DNA from: Lactobacillaceae bacterium UBA639
Lineage (GTDB): Bacteria; Bacillota; Bacilli; Lactobacillales; Lactobacillaceae
Assembly: GCA_002299975.1 (NCBI GenBank)
Contig: DBOT01000099.1
Coordinates: forward strand, 316-6,287
DNA length: 5,972 nt
Reading direction: 5' to 3'
Under the pieces are notes generated by a model, which saw only the letters and a list, made by a program, of their open reading frames with translations, was not told the origin of the DNA and ran no database searches. Positions 1-5,952 of this stretch are shown piece by piece (the stretch's first letter is position 1; each line of letters begins with the position of its first letter). The position numbers and the translations under genes were made by a program.

Positions 1-227
1 CCCTCATTGAGCAGCTGCCGAACCCGTTTGATTGCCGCCTTGTCTTGGTTCAGGTCGTCAATCGATAGGCCTAAATGATCACATAGCTGCATTAAGATGG
101 AAAGTGAAGGCACCTGACCGTTATTTTCAAACTTACTGAGTGTCGAATGTGTACAGATTCCCTGGCTTAAGGCCACCTGCGAAAGGCCGAGCTTCTTCCG
201 TTGCTGAATAAAACGTTTAGTATCCAT
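1..227 (-). CDS. XRE-family helix-turn-helix transcriptional regulator (N-terminal part, cut by window edge)
   Basis: Seen: 75 codons are visible, starting with ATG at 227 and running off the left edge with no stop. Residues about 4-60 form a Cro/CI-type HTH domain: an amphipathic first helix (RFIQQRKKLG), the LSQVALSQGI helix, a recognition helix with THSTLSKFE, then the VPSLSILMQLCDHLGLSIDDL helices typical of XRE proteins. After residue 62 a basic helix begins (AAIKRVRQLLNE), which could be the linker to a C-terminal domain outside the window. Known: HTH domains with a GIC-S/T-xxTLSKFE recognition region and a helical tail occur in Rgg/PlcR-like regulators with TPR ligand domains. Inference: this may be one, but the C-terminus is unseen. 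AGGGTGAG lies 3 nt before the ATG, and the sufT stop is only 15 nt upstream, so co-transcription with the suf genes is likely. Its targets cannot be told from the sequence. Confidence 0.87.
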   Translation of the reverse strand, partial: MDTKRFIQQRKKLGLSQVALSQGICTHSTLSKFENNGQVPSLSILMQLCDHLGLSIDDLNQDKAAIKRVRQLLNE

Positions 228-230
228 TTG

Positions 231-238
231 CTCACCCT
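231..238 (-). promoter_or_regulatory. Ribosome binding site of the XRE regulator
   Basis: AGGGTGAG sits in the 15-nt gap between the sufT stop and the regulator ATG at 227. GGTGA matches the 3' half of the Shine-Dalgarno consensus, so the short apparent gap of 3 nt is acceptable. It supports the chosen start and leaves little room for an independent promoter between the two genes. Confidence 0.6.
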
Positions 239-242
239 AATT

Positions 243-575
243 TTACATATGAATCCCCAGAGCGATCTTGGCAAAGCGGCTCATCCGCGATACATCCCAA
301 GCTGGTTCCCAGACCAGGTTAATATTGCACTTCTCGACACCCTCAACGGAATCAACGGCCTTGGTAATTGCATCATTCAAAACGTCAGTCAGCGGGCACC
401 CCATGGTCGTCAGGGTCATCGTCACTGTGCACTCACCATTGTCGTCAACTTCCACCTTATAGATCAGTCCCAGGTTTACCAGGTCAATGCCCAGCTCGGG
501 GTCAATCACCTTCTCCAACGCATCGAAAACCTTTTTTTCCACCGATGATAGTGACTGATCATTTTCTTCTGCCAT
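243..575 (-). CDS. sufT: SufT-like MIP18/DUF59 family iron-sulfur assembly protein
   Basis: A 110-residue protein that is a single MIP18 (DUF59) domain, the normal length for stand-alone members. Visible family marks are DPELGIDLVNLGLIY at 25-39, TTMGCPL at 56-62 with the conserved Cys60, and the C-terminal WEPAW (89-93) followed by SRMSRFAKIALG. Known: bacterial SufT proteins act in maturation of Fe-S proteins, probably in assembly or delivery of clusters, and the conserved Cys is important for the family; related PaaD and eukaryotic MIP18/CIA2 proteins do similar jobs. GGAGGG ends 6 nt before the ATG at 575, supporting this start. It follows sufB by 30 nt with no terminator seen, so it is probably the sixth gene of the suf operon. 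Its exact biochemical role here is inferred from family and position; the family call itself is firm. Confidence 0.9.
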   Translation of the reverse strand: MAEENDQSLSSVEKKVFDALEKVIDPELGIDLVNLGLIYKVEVDDNGECTVTMTLTTMGCPLTDVLNDAITKAVDSVEGVEKCNINLVWEPAWDVSRMSRFAKIALGIHM

Positions 576-605
576 CGTTATCCCTCCAAAAAATGTCCTT
601 ACCGT

Positions 606-2012
606 TTAGCCAATTGAGCCTTCCATTTCAAAGCTAATCAACCGGTTTAATTCCACCGCGTATTCCATCGGGAGCTGCTTCGTAAATGGTTCGACAAAGC
701 CCATGATAATCATTTCGGTTGCCTTTGCCTCGGAAATTCCCCGGCTCATCAAATAGTAAAGCTGTTCCTCAGAAATTTTGGAGACCTTCGCCTCGTGTTC
801 CATTGCAACGTGCGAGTTATCAATTTCGTTGTAAGGAATGGTATCCGAAGATGATTTATCATCCATAATGATCGTATCACACTCAACGTGGGCCTTCGAA
901 CCGTCGGAATGTTTCCCGAAGCGGACCGTGCCTCGGTAGTCAGTCGAGCCCCCGGTCCTAGCAATTGACTTAGAGACAATCGAGCTCGAGGTGTTCTTGG
1001 CATTGTGGATCATCCGGGCACCGGAGTCCTGGTGGATCCCGTTACTGGCCACCGCGATTGACAGCATCGTTCCCCGGGCACCTTCACCGTTCAGGTAAAC
1101 GCTTGGATATTTCATCGTGACCTTGGAACCAAGGTTACCGTCAACCCATTCCATCGTTGCGTTCTCAGCAGCGGCAGCCCGCTTCGTCTCCAAGCTGTAG
1201 ACATTGTCCGACCAGTTCTGGATAGTGGTGTACCGGCAATAGGCATCCTTGCAGACGTTGACCTCCACCACGGCCGCATGCAGGCTATCGGAGGAGTAGT
1301 TAGGCGCAGTACAACCCTCAACATAATCGATGCTGGCACCCTCATCAACAATAATCAGTGTTCGTTCAAACTGTCCTGAGTTTTCAGCGTTCAAACGGAA
1401 GTATGCCTGGATCGGGGTCTTAGTTTTAACACCTTTTGGTACGTAAATGAAGGAGCCTCCTGACCAGACCGCCGCATTCAGGGCCGCAAATTTATTATCA
1501 GTTGGCTTAACCAGCTTGCCGAACCACTTCTTGAAAAGTTCTGGGTACTTTTGCAAGGCCGTGTCCGTATCCGTAAAGATAATTCCTAACTTCTCAAACT
1601 GCTTTTTCATGTTGTGGTAAACAACTTCCGATTCGTACTGGGCAGAGGAACCGGCAAGGTACTTTCTTTCGGCCTCTGGAACCCCCAGCCGGTCAAACGT
1701 CCGCTTCAAGTCTTCCGGGACATCTTTCCAGTCCCGGAACTTTCGGTCAGTCATCTTTTGGTAGTACAGCATGTTCTTCAGATCAAGCTGGGACAGGTCC
1801 GGGCCAAACTTAGGCATCGGAAGCTTCTTGTAGATGTGATAAGCCTTCAGCCGGTAGTCGAGCATCCATTGTGGTTCATGCTTCTCTGCCGAAATCCGCC
1901 GAACGGTTTCCTCAGTTAACCCCCGCCCCGTGGAATATTCCGGCTTCACATCGTCATGAAAGCCGTACTCATACTGGTCGTTGTTTATAATACTGGCCGC
2001 GTCGTTACTCAT
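606..2012 (-). CDS. sufB: Fe-S cluster assembly scaffold protein SufB
   Basis: A 468-residue SufB, full length for Firmicutes. It forms the SufBCD scaffold in the cytosol, receives sulfur, and assembles the nascent cluster. The N-terminal region (about 15-170) contains YEYGFHDD and the SufB-type MLDYRLKAY segment. The rest is the beta-helical core and C-terminal SufC-binding region, with [11 protein letters not shown] (185-195), EGCTAPNY (232-239), [17 protein letters not shown] (375-391), [22 protein letters not shown] (405-426 region) and the terminal EMEGSIG. By spacing to the EHE motif, Cys378 and Glu407 correspond to E. coli SufB Cys405 and Glu434, implicated in cluster assembly; this alignment is from memory. 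The ATG at 2012 is chosen over an in-frame ATG at 2078 because AAGGAGG lies 9 nt before it and the family starts near here. It overlaps the end of sufU by 8 nt, so translation is probably coupled. Confidence 0.97.
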   Translation of the reverse strand: MSNDAASIINNDQYEYGFHDDVKPEYSTGRGLTEETVRRISAEKHEPQWMLDYRLKAYHIYKKLPMPKFGPDLSQLDLKNMLYYQKMTDRKFRDWKDVPEDLKRTFDRLGVPEAERKYLAGSSAQYESEVVYHNMKKQFEKLGIIFTDTDTALQKYPELFKKWFGKLVKPTDNKFAALNAAVWSGGSFIYVPKGVKTKTPIQAYFRLNAENSGQFERTLIIVDEGASIDYVEGCTAPNYSSDSLHAAVVEVNVCKDAYCRYTTIQNWSDNVYSLETKRAAAAENATMEWVDGNLGSKVTMKYPSVYLNGEGARGTMLSIAVASNGIHQDSGARMIHNAKNTSSSIVSKSIARTGGSTDYRGTVRFGKHSDGSKAHVECDTIIMDDKSSSDTIPYNEIDNSHVAMEHEAKVSKISEEQLYYLMSRGISEAKATEMIIMGFVEPFTKQLPMEYAVELNRLISFEMEGSIG

Positions 2013-2466
2013 TGTTGCTTTCCTCCTTGTCATCCTTAAGCAGTGCCCGTTGTAATGCCCACCATGATAAGGTGGCACACTTGATCCGTGCGGGGAATTC
2101 CATGATACTCGTTAAGATCCGTGCATCCCCGAGCTTTTCCAAATCCTCTTCTGAGTGTTGCTTGTTAATCGCCATGTCCGAGAAGATCTTGGCCATTTCA
2201 AGGGCTTCCTCGGTTGTCTTGCCCTTTACGGCATCAGTCATCATACTGGCCGAGGCCTGGCTAATCGTACAGCCATCACCCGTATAGGCAATGTCCTTTA
2301 CCTTTCCGTTGGCGACTTCAATCTGCAAGTTGATTGTGTCCCCACAAGTCGGATTATGAAGGGTCATGGCATTGGTCGAGTTTGTCAATTTGCCCTTATT
2401 GTGCGGGGGGTTGGCATAATCCAAAATCACTTCACGGTATAAACCCTTTAACTTAGATAGTCCCAA
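2005..2466 (-). CDS. sufU: SufU zinc-dependent sulfurtransferase (IscU-like fold), TTG start
   Basis: A 153-residue SufU from a TTG start at 2466. It accepts persulfide sulfur from SufS and passes it on toward SufBCD. The zinc ligands are all present: Cys41 and Asp43 in NPTCGD, Cys66 in GDGCTIS, and Cys130 in RIKCATL. The 63-66 GDGC and 69-76 SQASASMM segments are typical of the family, and an insertion of about 20 residues before the last Cys distinguishes SufU from IscU. Start choice: TTG at 2466 gives a start like other SufU proteins ([15 protein letters not shown]) and puts the first three ligands at 41, 43 and 66, the numbers I recall for B. subtilis SufU. AAAGGAG lies 10 nt before it, whereas an in-frame ATG at 2499 has no ribosome site. 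It overlaps sufS by 14 nt and sufB by 8 nt. Confidence 0.95.
   Translation of the reverse strand: MGLSKLKGLYREVILDYANPPHNKGKLTNSTNAMTLHNPTCGDTINLQIEVANGKVKDIAYTGDGCTISQASASMMTDAVKGKTTEEALEMAKIFSDMAINKQHSEEDLEKLGDARILTSIMEFPARIKCATLSWWALQRALLKDDKEESNNE
2022..2028 (-). promoter_or_regulatory. Ribosome binding site of sufB (decides the start)
   Basis: AAGGAGG, a near-perfect Shine-Dalgarno sequence, lies 9 nt before the ATG at 2012 and inside the last codons of sufU. The upstream in-frame ATG at 2078 would add 22 residues unlike SufB (rich in His, Gly and Arg) that are simply sufU read in another frame. The site therefore fixes the sufB start. Confidence 0.8.
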
Positions 2467-3691
2467 TCTTGAAGAACTCCTTTGTTTCGTTAATTGCATT
2501 AAGCAGCTGATCTGCGTCTTCCTTGGTGTTGTAAAAGTAAAAGCTGGCCCGGGCCGTCGCCGTTAAGCCCAGCGTCTCCATCAACGGCTGTGCACAGTGG
2601 TGACCAGCACGAATTGCCACCCCATCCATGTCGAAGGCAGTCGCAACATCGTGAGGGTGAAGGCCCCGGATGTTAAAGGCCAACACTCCGGTATGCTTAG
2701 CCGGATCATGGGGACCGTACACCTCCACATCCGGGATAGCCAGCAGCCTCGGTAAGGTATAGTCAACCAGCTGCTGTTCCTTGGCCTGTACATTCTTCAT
2801 CCCCAAGGCATTGAGGTAGTCGATCGCCGCACCGAGGCCTACAGCACCAGCAATGTTTTGCGTACCGGCCTCAAATTTGAATGGAATATCAGCCCAGGTA
2901 CTCTGATCGCGATGAACGTCGGCAATCATCTCACCACCATACTGGTACGGTGGCATCGAACGTAACAGGGCGGCCTTCCCGTACAGGACCCCGATCCCCA
3001 TCGGACTCATCATCTTATGTCCCGAAAAGGCATAGAAATCGATATCCAGGTCTTGAACGTTGACGGGCATGTGGGGAACCGCCTGGGCACCGTCACCAAC
3101 AATGACGGCCCCATGCTGGTGAGCCAACGCTGCTAATTGCTTCAATGGCGTCACCACCCCGAGGACGTTGCTGGCATGGGTAACGGCAACGATCTTCGTT
3201 TTATCAGTGATCTTCTTGGCCGCATCAGCCATATCCAGTTCGCCGTCAGCGGTCAATTCGATATACTTCAAAGTAGCTTTTTTGCGCAGGGCCAACTGCT
3301 GCCAGGGGATCAGGTTACTATGGTGCTCCATCACGGAGATCACGATCTCATCGCCCTCGTGGATGTTCTGCTCGCCGTACGTGGCCGCCACCAGGTTGAG
3401 CCCATCAGTACAGCCCTTGGTAAAGATCACCTCGTTAGCTGAACCGGCATTGATAAAGTGCTGGACCTTCTTTCGAGCATCCTCGTAGTCCCGAGTTGCC
3501 CGTTCGGCCAGGGTGTGGACCCCGCGGTGAACGTTGGCATTGTCCGTTTCGTAGAATTTAGTTAGCGCCGCGACCACTTGCTTGGGGCGCTGCACCGTAG
3601 CGGCATTGTCCAGGTACGCTAGTCGTTCATCGTTGACCCGCTGCTTAAGGATAGGAAAGTCCTTTACCACATTATTGATATTGTTGGCCAT
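2453..3691 (-). CDS. sufS: SufS group II cysteine desulfurase (PLP enzyme)
   Basis: A 412-residue class V aminotransferase-fold enzyme, full length for SufS. It converts cysteine to alanine, leaving a persulfide on its own cysteine for SufU. Visible features: YLDNAAT at 26-32, HRGVHTLAERAT at 55-66, His124 in MEHHSN over the PLP ring, Asp200 and Gln203 in GDGAQ, PLP Lys226 in SGHKM, catalytic Cys366 in RAGHHCAQPLM, and Arg381 in RASFYFYN for substrate carboxylate binding. His347 in LHPHDVA corresponds by spacing to B. subtilis SufS His342, which takes a SufU zinc ligand position during transfer (known structure, alignment from memory). This fits the adjacent sufU. Odd: residue 94 is Cys (KGCTDGLN) where related enzymes usually have Thr. 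ATG 3691 has AAAGGAAA at 3699-3706 before it. The start overlaps the end of sufD by 20 nt. Confidence 0.97.
   Translation of the reverse strand: MANNINNVVKDFPILKQRVNDERLAYLDNAATVQRPKQVVAALTKFYETDNANVHRGVHTLAERATRDYEDARKKVQHFINAGSANEVIFTKGCTDGLNLVAATYGEQNIHEGDEIVISVMEHHSNLIPWQQLALRKKATLKYIELTADGELDMADAAKKITDKTKIVAVTHASNVLGVVTPLKQLAALAHQHGAVIVGDGAQAVPHMPVNVQDLDIDFYAFSGHKMMSPMGIGVLYGKAALLRSMPPYQYGGEMIADVHRDQSTWADIPFKFEAGTQNIAGAVGLGAAIDYLNALGMKNVQAKEQQLVDYTLPRLLAIPDVEVYGPHDPAKHTGVLAFNIRGLHPHDVATAFDMDGVAIRAGHHCAQPLMETLGLTATARASFYFYNTKEDADQLLNAINETKEFFKIGTI
2477..2483 (-). promoter_or_regulatory. Ribosome binding site of sufU (supports TTG start)
   Basis: AAAGGAG is embedded in the closing codons of sufS, 10 nt before the TTG at 2466. 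It lies downstream of the alternative in-frame ATG (2499), so it can only serve the TTG start. The spacing is slightly long but usable. Confidence 0.6.
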
Positions 3692-4958
3692 CTGTCAGTT
3701 TCCTTTCTAGAATCGTCACCAGTTTATTGCGGTCATCCTTAGACGGAATGGCACTCAGGACTGCTCCTAAGAAACCCCGGATAACCATCCGTTCTGCTTG
3801 CTTACGCGGAATACCCCGACTCATCAGGTAGTACATCTGGTGAGGATCCACCGGACCGACACTAGCTGCGTGACCAGCCTCCACATCATTTTCATCAATC
3901 AGCAAAATTGGGTTGGCATCCCCGCGAGCCTGGTCAGACATGATCAGAACCCGGTTTTGCTGGTCCGCCTTCGAGCCATGGGCACCATGGATGATCTGAC
4001 CGATCCCGTTAAAGATCAGTTCCGAGCTCTCTAAAATGACTCCCCGCTGGTTGATCAACCCGGTCGTGTGCTTGCCGTGGTTAGTAACCCGGTTGTTAAT
4101 GCCGACCTCTTGTTGCCGCGTCGTGATGGCGATCATCTTGGAGTTAGCATAGCCGCCTTCACCGAGCAGTTCGGAGTCCATGTCACCAACGGTATTACCA
4201 TCGTTCATCAGGCCAACCGCCCACTCAACATGGGCATCGCGACCAATATCTGCCCGCCGTTTAAAGTAGGTGTGCGTATGTGAACCTAATTCATCCAATG
4301 ATGAGAAGTCGATCTCACTATTGTCCCGGGCAATCAGTTCGATCATCATGTTAGCGGGTTCTTCATTTTCCCCCACAGTTGTCAGGTGCTGGATAAACTT
4401 GATCTTGCTTCCCTGGTCGGCAACCACCAAGATATGGGAGACCAGCGGTTCATGCTGGGTATTATCCTGAATCAGTTCGGCCTCGATTGGCTTTTCAATC
4501 TGAACATTTCGTGGAATGTAGAGGAACAGCCCGGCGTTAAGGTAGGCTAGGTGGTAGGCGGTCAACAAGTTCTCCTCTGGCTTAATAGCCGTCATGAAGA
4601 ACTTGTTGAACAGCTCTTCGTGTTCGCGGGCGGCGGTGAAAATATCCGTTAAGATCACGCCGGCATCCTGTAGCTTCTTTGGCAGGGCGATCCGGACAGT
4701 TGACTGACCGAATTGGACAATTTTAATTACTTCATCATCGGCTTCGTCTTCAGTAATTGTCTGGGGATCCGATGCCACCCACGTCAGGGGCTGATCCTTG
4801 ATCAATGGCCAGTCGTGGAACTTAAACCGCTGCATTTTTGGTAATTGCAACTTGTCCATCAGCTTATAAGCCTCCAGTCGCCGGTCCAGCAGGCTCTGCG
4901 GCTCATTATTCTCTTCACTAGCAGTAACTAGCTGCTGTTCTGCTTTCAATTCTGTCAT
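3672..4958 (-). CDS. sufD: Fe-S cluster assembly protein SufD
   Basis: A 428-residue SufD, paralogous to SufB and partner in the SufBC2D scaffold complex. The N-terminal helical part (about 1-60) leads into a beta-helix core with NAGLFLYIPRNVQIEKPI (141-158), and the C-terminal SufC-binding part carries AGHAASVGPVD (361-371) followed by [18 protein letters not shown] and RGFL. His363 corresponds by motif to E. coli SufD His360, implicated in cluster assembly. Between the two, residues 290-345 hold the conserved segments around NHGKHTTG, SSELIFNGIG and SDQARGDANP. In AGHAASVGPVD the residue after VG is Pro where many relatives have a basic residue; this looks like ordinary variation. GGAGG lies 7 nt before the ATG at 4958, and the sufC stop is 11 nt upstream, consistent with tight co-translation in the operon. 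No frameshift or internal stop is visible. Confidence 0.96.
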   Translation of the reverse strand: MTELKAEQQLVTASEENNEPQSLLDRRLEAYKLMDKLQLPKMQRFKFHDWPLIKDQPLTWVASDPQTITEDEADDEVIKIVQFGQSTVRIALPKKLQDAGVILTDIFTAAREHEELFNKFFMTAIKPEENLLTAYHLAYLNAGLFLYIPRNVQIEKPIEAELIQDNTQHEPLVSHILVVADQGSKIKFIQHLTTVGENEEPANMMIELIARDNSEIDFSSLDELGSHTHTYFKRRADIGRDAHVEWAVGLMNDGNTVGDMDSELLGEGGYANSKMIAITTRQQEVGINNRVTNHGKHTTGLINQRGVILESSELIFNGIGQIIHGAHGSKADQQNRVLIMSDQARGDANPILLIDENDVEAGHAASVGPVDPHQMYYLMSRGIPRKQAERMVIRGFLGAVLSAIPSKDDRNKLVTILERKLTDGQQYQ

Positions 4959-4969
4959 CGCCGGGCCTC

Positions 4970-5767
4970 CTAGTCTTCGTCATCGACAAGCTTAATGTCC
5001 AGCCCTAATTCATCACGCAGACCAGCATACCCTTCATCTTCTAGCTTCTTGGCCAGGTCAGGGCCCCCGGTCTTAACGATCCGGCCGTCCATCATGACGT
5101 GAACAGTATCAGGAACGATGTAGTTCAGCAGCCGTTGATAGTGGGTGATGATCAGAGAACCAAAATTGTCACCACGCATTGAGTTGACCCCCTTGGAAAC
5201 CACCTTCAAGGCATCGATATCAAGGCCAGAGTCGATTTCATCCAGGATGGCGAAGCTCGGTTCGATCATTAATAATTGCAGAATTTCGTTCCGCTTCTTT
5301 TCACCACCGGAAAAACCTTCGTTTAAGTAACGCTCCGTCATTGATTCATTCATATCCAGTAGCTTCAGGTTCTTATCCAGCTTCTTGATAAAGTCCATTA
5401 CTGAAATCTGGTCATCATCGGCCCGCCGTGCATTGATTGCGGCCCGAAGGAATTCGGCATTGGTAACCCCTTGAATTTCTGCTGGATACTGCATCGCCAG
5501 GAAGAGTCCCTTGCGTGCCCGTTCGTCAACCGGCATATCAATAATGCTCTCCCCGTTGAGCAAGATGCCCCCCTGAGTAACGTGATAGTTTGGTTGCCCC
5601 ATAATCGTCTGCGACAAGGTGGACTTACCGGTCCCGTTTGGCCCCATGATCGCATGAATCTCCCCCGTCTTCATGCTCAGGTTAACGCCCTTCAGGATTT
5701 CCTTTTCCTTCTTACTTTCTTCGTCCTTAACCGAAACATGTAAATCCTTAACCTCTAGAGTTGCCAT
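4970..5767 (-). CDS. sufC: SufC ABC-type ATPase of the SufBCD complex
   Basis: A 265-residue cytosolic ABC ATPase that drives conformational change of SufB/SufD during cluster assembly; it is not a transporter subunit. All nucleotide-binding motifs are present: Walker A GPNGTGKST (42-50), Q-loop Gln93 in FLAMQYPAEIQG, signature FSGGEKKR (152-159), Walker B FAILDEIDSGLD (172-183, with Asp176 and Glu177), and H-loop His209 in IITHYQRLL. The QYPAEIQGV and FSGGEKKRNEI wording and the YIVPD...HVMMDGRIVKTGG segment are specific to SufC. A charged stretch at 15-23 (DEESKKEKE) makes the first hairpin a little longer than I recall for B. subtilis SufC. The ATG at 5767 is chosen because AGGAGG ends 9 nt before it, while an in-frame ATG at 5776 touches that site directly. 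It is the first gene of the operon, facing the AT-rich promoter region. Confidence 0.97.
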   Translation of the reverse strand: MATLEVKDLHVSVKDEESKKEKEILKGVNLSMKTGEIHAIMGPNGTGKSTLSQTIMGQPNYHVTQGGILLNGESIIDMPVDERARKGLFLAMQYPAEIQGVTNAEFLRAAINARRADDDQISVMDFIKKLDKNLKLLDMNESMTERYLNEGFSGGEKKRNEILQLLMIEPSFAILDEIDSGLDIDALKVVSKGVNSMRGDNFGSLIITHYQRLLNYIVPDTVHVMMDGRIVKTGGPDLAKKLEDEGYAGLRDELGLDIKLVDDED

Positions 5768-5776
5768 AAACTTCAT

Positions 5777-5782
5777 CCTCCT
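5777..5782 (-). promoter_or_regulatory. Ribosome binding site of sufC (decides the start)
   Basis: AGGAGG lies 9 nt before the ATG at 5767 and directly abuts an alternative in-frame ATG at 5776. Only the downstream ATG has workable spacing, so SufC begins MATLEVKDLH rather than MKFMATLE. Confidence 0.8.
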
Positions 5783-5785
5783 GGC

Positions 5786-5825
5786 AAAAATATTCCTAAA
5801 TAATATTAAGTAAAATGATATTTTT
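5786..5825 (-). repeat. AT-only inverted repeat in the sufC leader
   Basis: The arms AAAAATAT (5818-5825, minus strand) and ATATTTTT (5786-5793) are perfect 8-bp complements separated by 24 nt, immediately before the sufC ribosome site. The stem would contain only A-U pairs and a long loop, so it would be weak as RNA. In DNA of this composition such pairs arise by chance. An 8-bp TAATATTA palindrome lies in the loop (5801-5808). Confidence 0.25.
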
Positions 5826-5837
5826 CATATATTACCC

Positions 5838-5843
5838 ATTATA
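5838..5843 (-). promoter_or_regulatory. Probable -10 element of the suf operon promoter
   Basis: A perfect TATAAT on the minus strand, 70 nt before the sufC ATG, would give a start near 5831 and a leader of about 60 nt. No good -35 is found at 16-18 nt spacing: the 17-nt position (5861-5866) reads ATAGTA. A 13-bp palindrome covers that position, so the promoter may depend on a bound protein. The position is reasonable for the only transcription start needed by the whole operon, but the promoter is predicted by eye. Confidence 0.5.
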
Positions 5844-5856
5844 TCTAAATAGCAGT

Positions 5857-5869
5857 AGAATACTATTCT
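5857..5869. promoter_or_regulatory. 13-bp perfect palindrome, candidate operator
   Basis: AGAATA-C-TATTCT reads as two perfect 6-bp arms around one central base (5863). It overlaps the place where the -35 of the suf promoter would be, 13 bp upstream of the TATAAT at 5838-5843, which is a usual position for a regulator site. I do not recognise it as a Fur, PerR, MntR or Rex consensus. The AT-rich surroundings raise the chance of a coincidental palindrome. Confidence 0.4.
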
Positions 5870-5903
5870 TCATTAAATTCAGTTAAACGTTTTGACTCTG
5901 TAG

Positions 5904-5932
5904 CTGATAGGTATGACCGGCAAAAAAGACAA
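5904..5932 (-). promoter_or_regulatory. Possible second suf promoter
   Basis: On the minus strand TTGTCT (5927-5932) is followed after 17 nt by TATCAG (5904-5909), each matching the sigma-A consensus at 4 of 6 positions. It would start transcription near 5897 and give a leader of about 130 nt that includes the palindrome at 5857-5869. It is a weaker candidate than the TATAAT at 5838-5843. Confidence 0.25.
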
Positions 5933-5942
5933 TTTTTATATA
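5913..5942 (+). promoter_or_regulatory. Possible promoter for the divergent rightward gene
   Basis: On the plus strand ATGACC (5913-5918) and TATATA (5937-5942) are spaced 18 nt apart, placing a start near 5949, just before the ribosome site at 5953-5958. Both elements are imperfect, and the -10 lies in a T/A-rich run where matches are easy to find. It overlaps the weaker leftward promoter candidate on the other strand. Confidence 0.25.
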
Positions 5943-5952
5943 TTTTTGGAAT

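Noticed and set aside
228..262. Independent promoter for the regulator around TAAAAT at the sufT stop
   Set aside because: A -10-like TAAAAT overlaps the sufT stop, but TTGCCA upstream is 23 nt away, too far, and transcription would start within the ribosome site.
201..548. Plus-strand open frame of 115 codons opposite sufT and the regulator
   Set aside because: It is antisense to two well-supported genes, resembles no protein family I know, and has no ribosome site; it is a by-product of their codon use.
576..605. Terminator between sufB and sufT
   Set aside because: The run of T's in the transcript sense follows no stem and directly precedes the sufT ribosome site.
749..1351. Minus-strand frames of 84 and 79 codons inside sufB
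   Set aside because: Alternative-frame readings of sufB, rich in Arg, Ser and Thr and without ribosome sites.
2013..2078. Longer SufB from ATG at 2078
   Set aside because: The 22 added residues are not SufB-like and come from sufU read in another frame; the strong ribosome site lies 9 nt before 2012.
1614..4470. Several plus-strand open frames of 60-106 codons opposite sufB, sufU, sufS and sufD
   Set aside because: All lie fully inside or across strongly supported minus-strand genes, have low-complexity or family-less translations, and lack convincing starts.
5471..5743. Plus-strand open frame of 90 codons opposite sufC
   Set aside because: Antisense to the Walker A and Q-loop region of sufC; the codon pattern is explained entirely by sufC.
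5857..5869. Fur, PerR, MntR or Rex box
   Set aside because: The palindrome arms do not match the consensus sequences I know for these regulators, so no named regulator is assigned.
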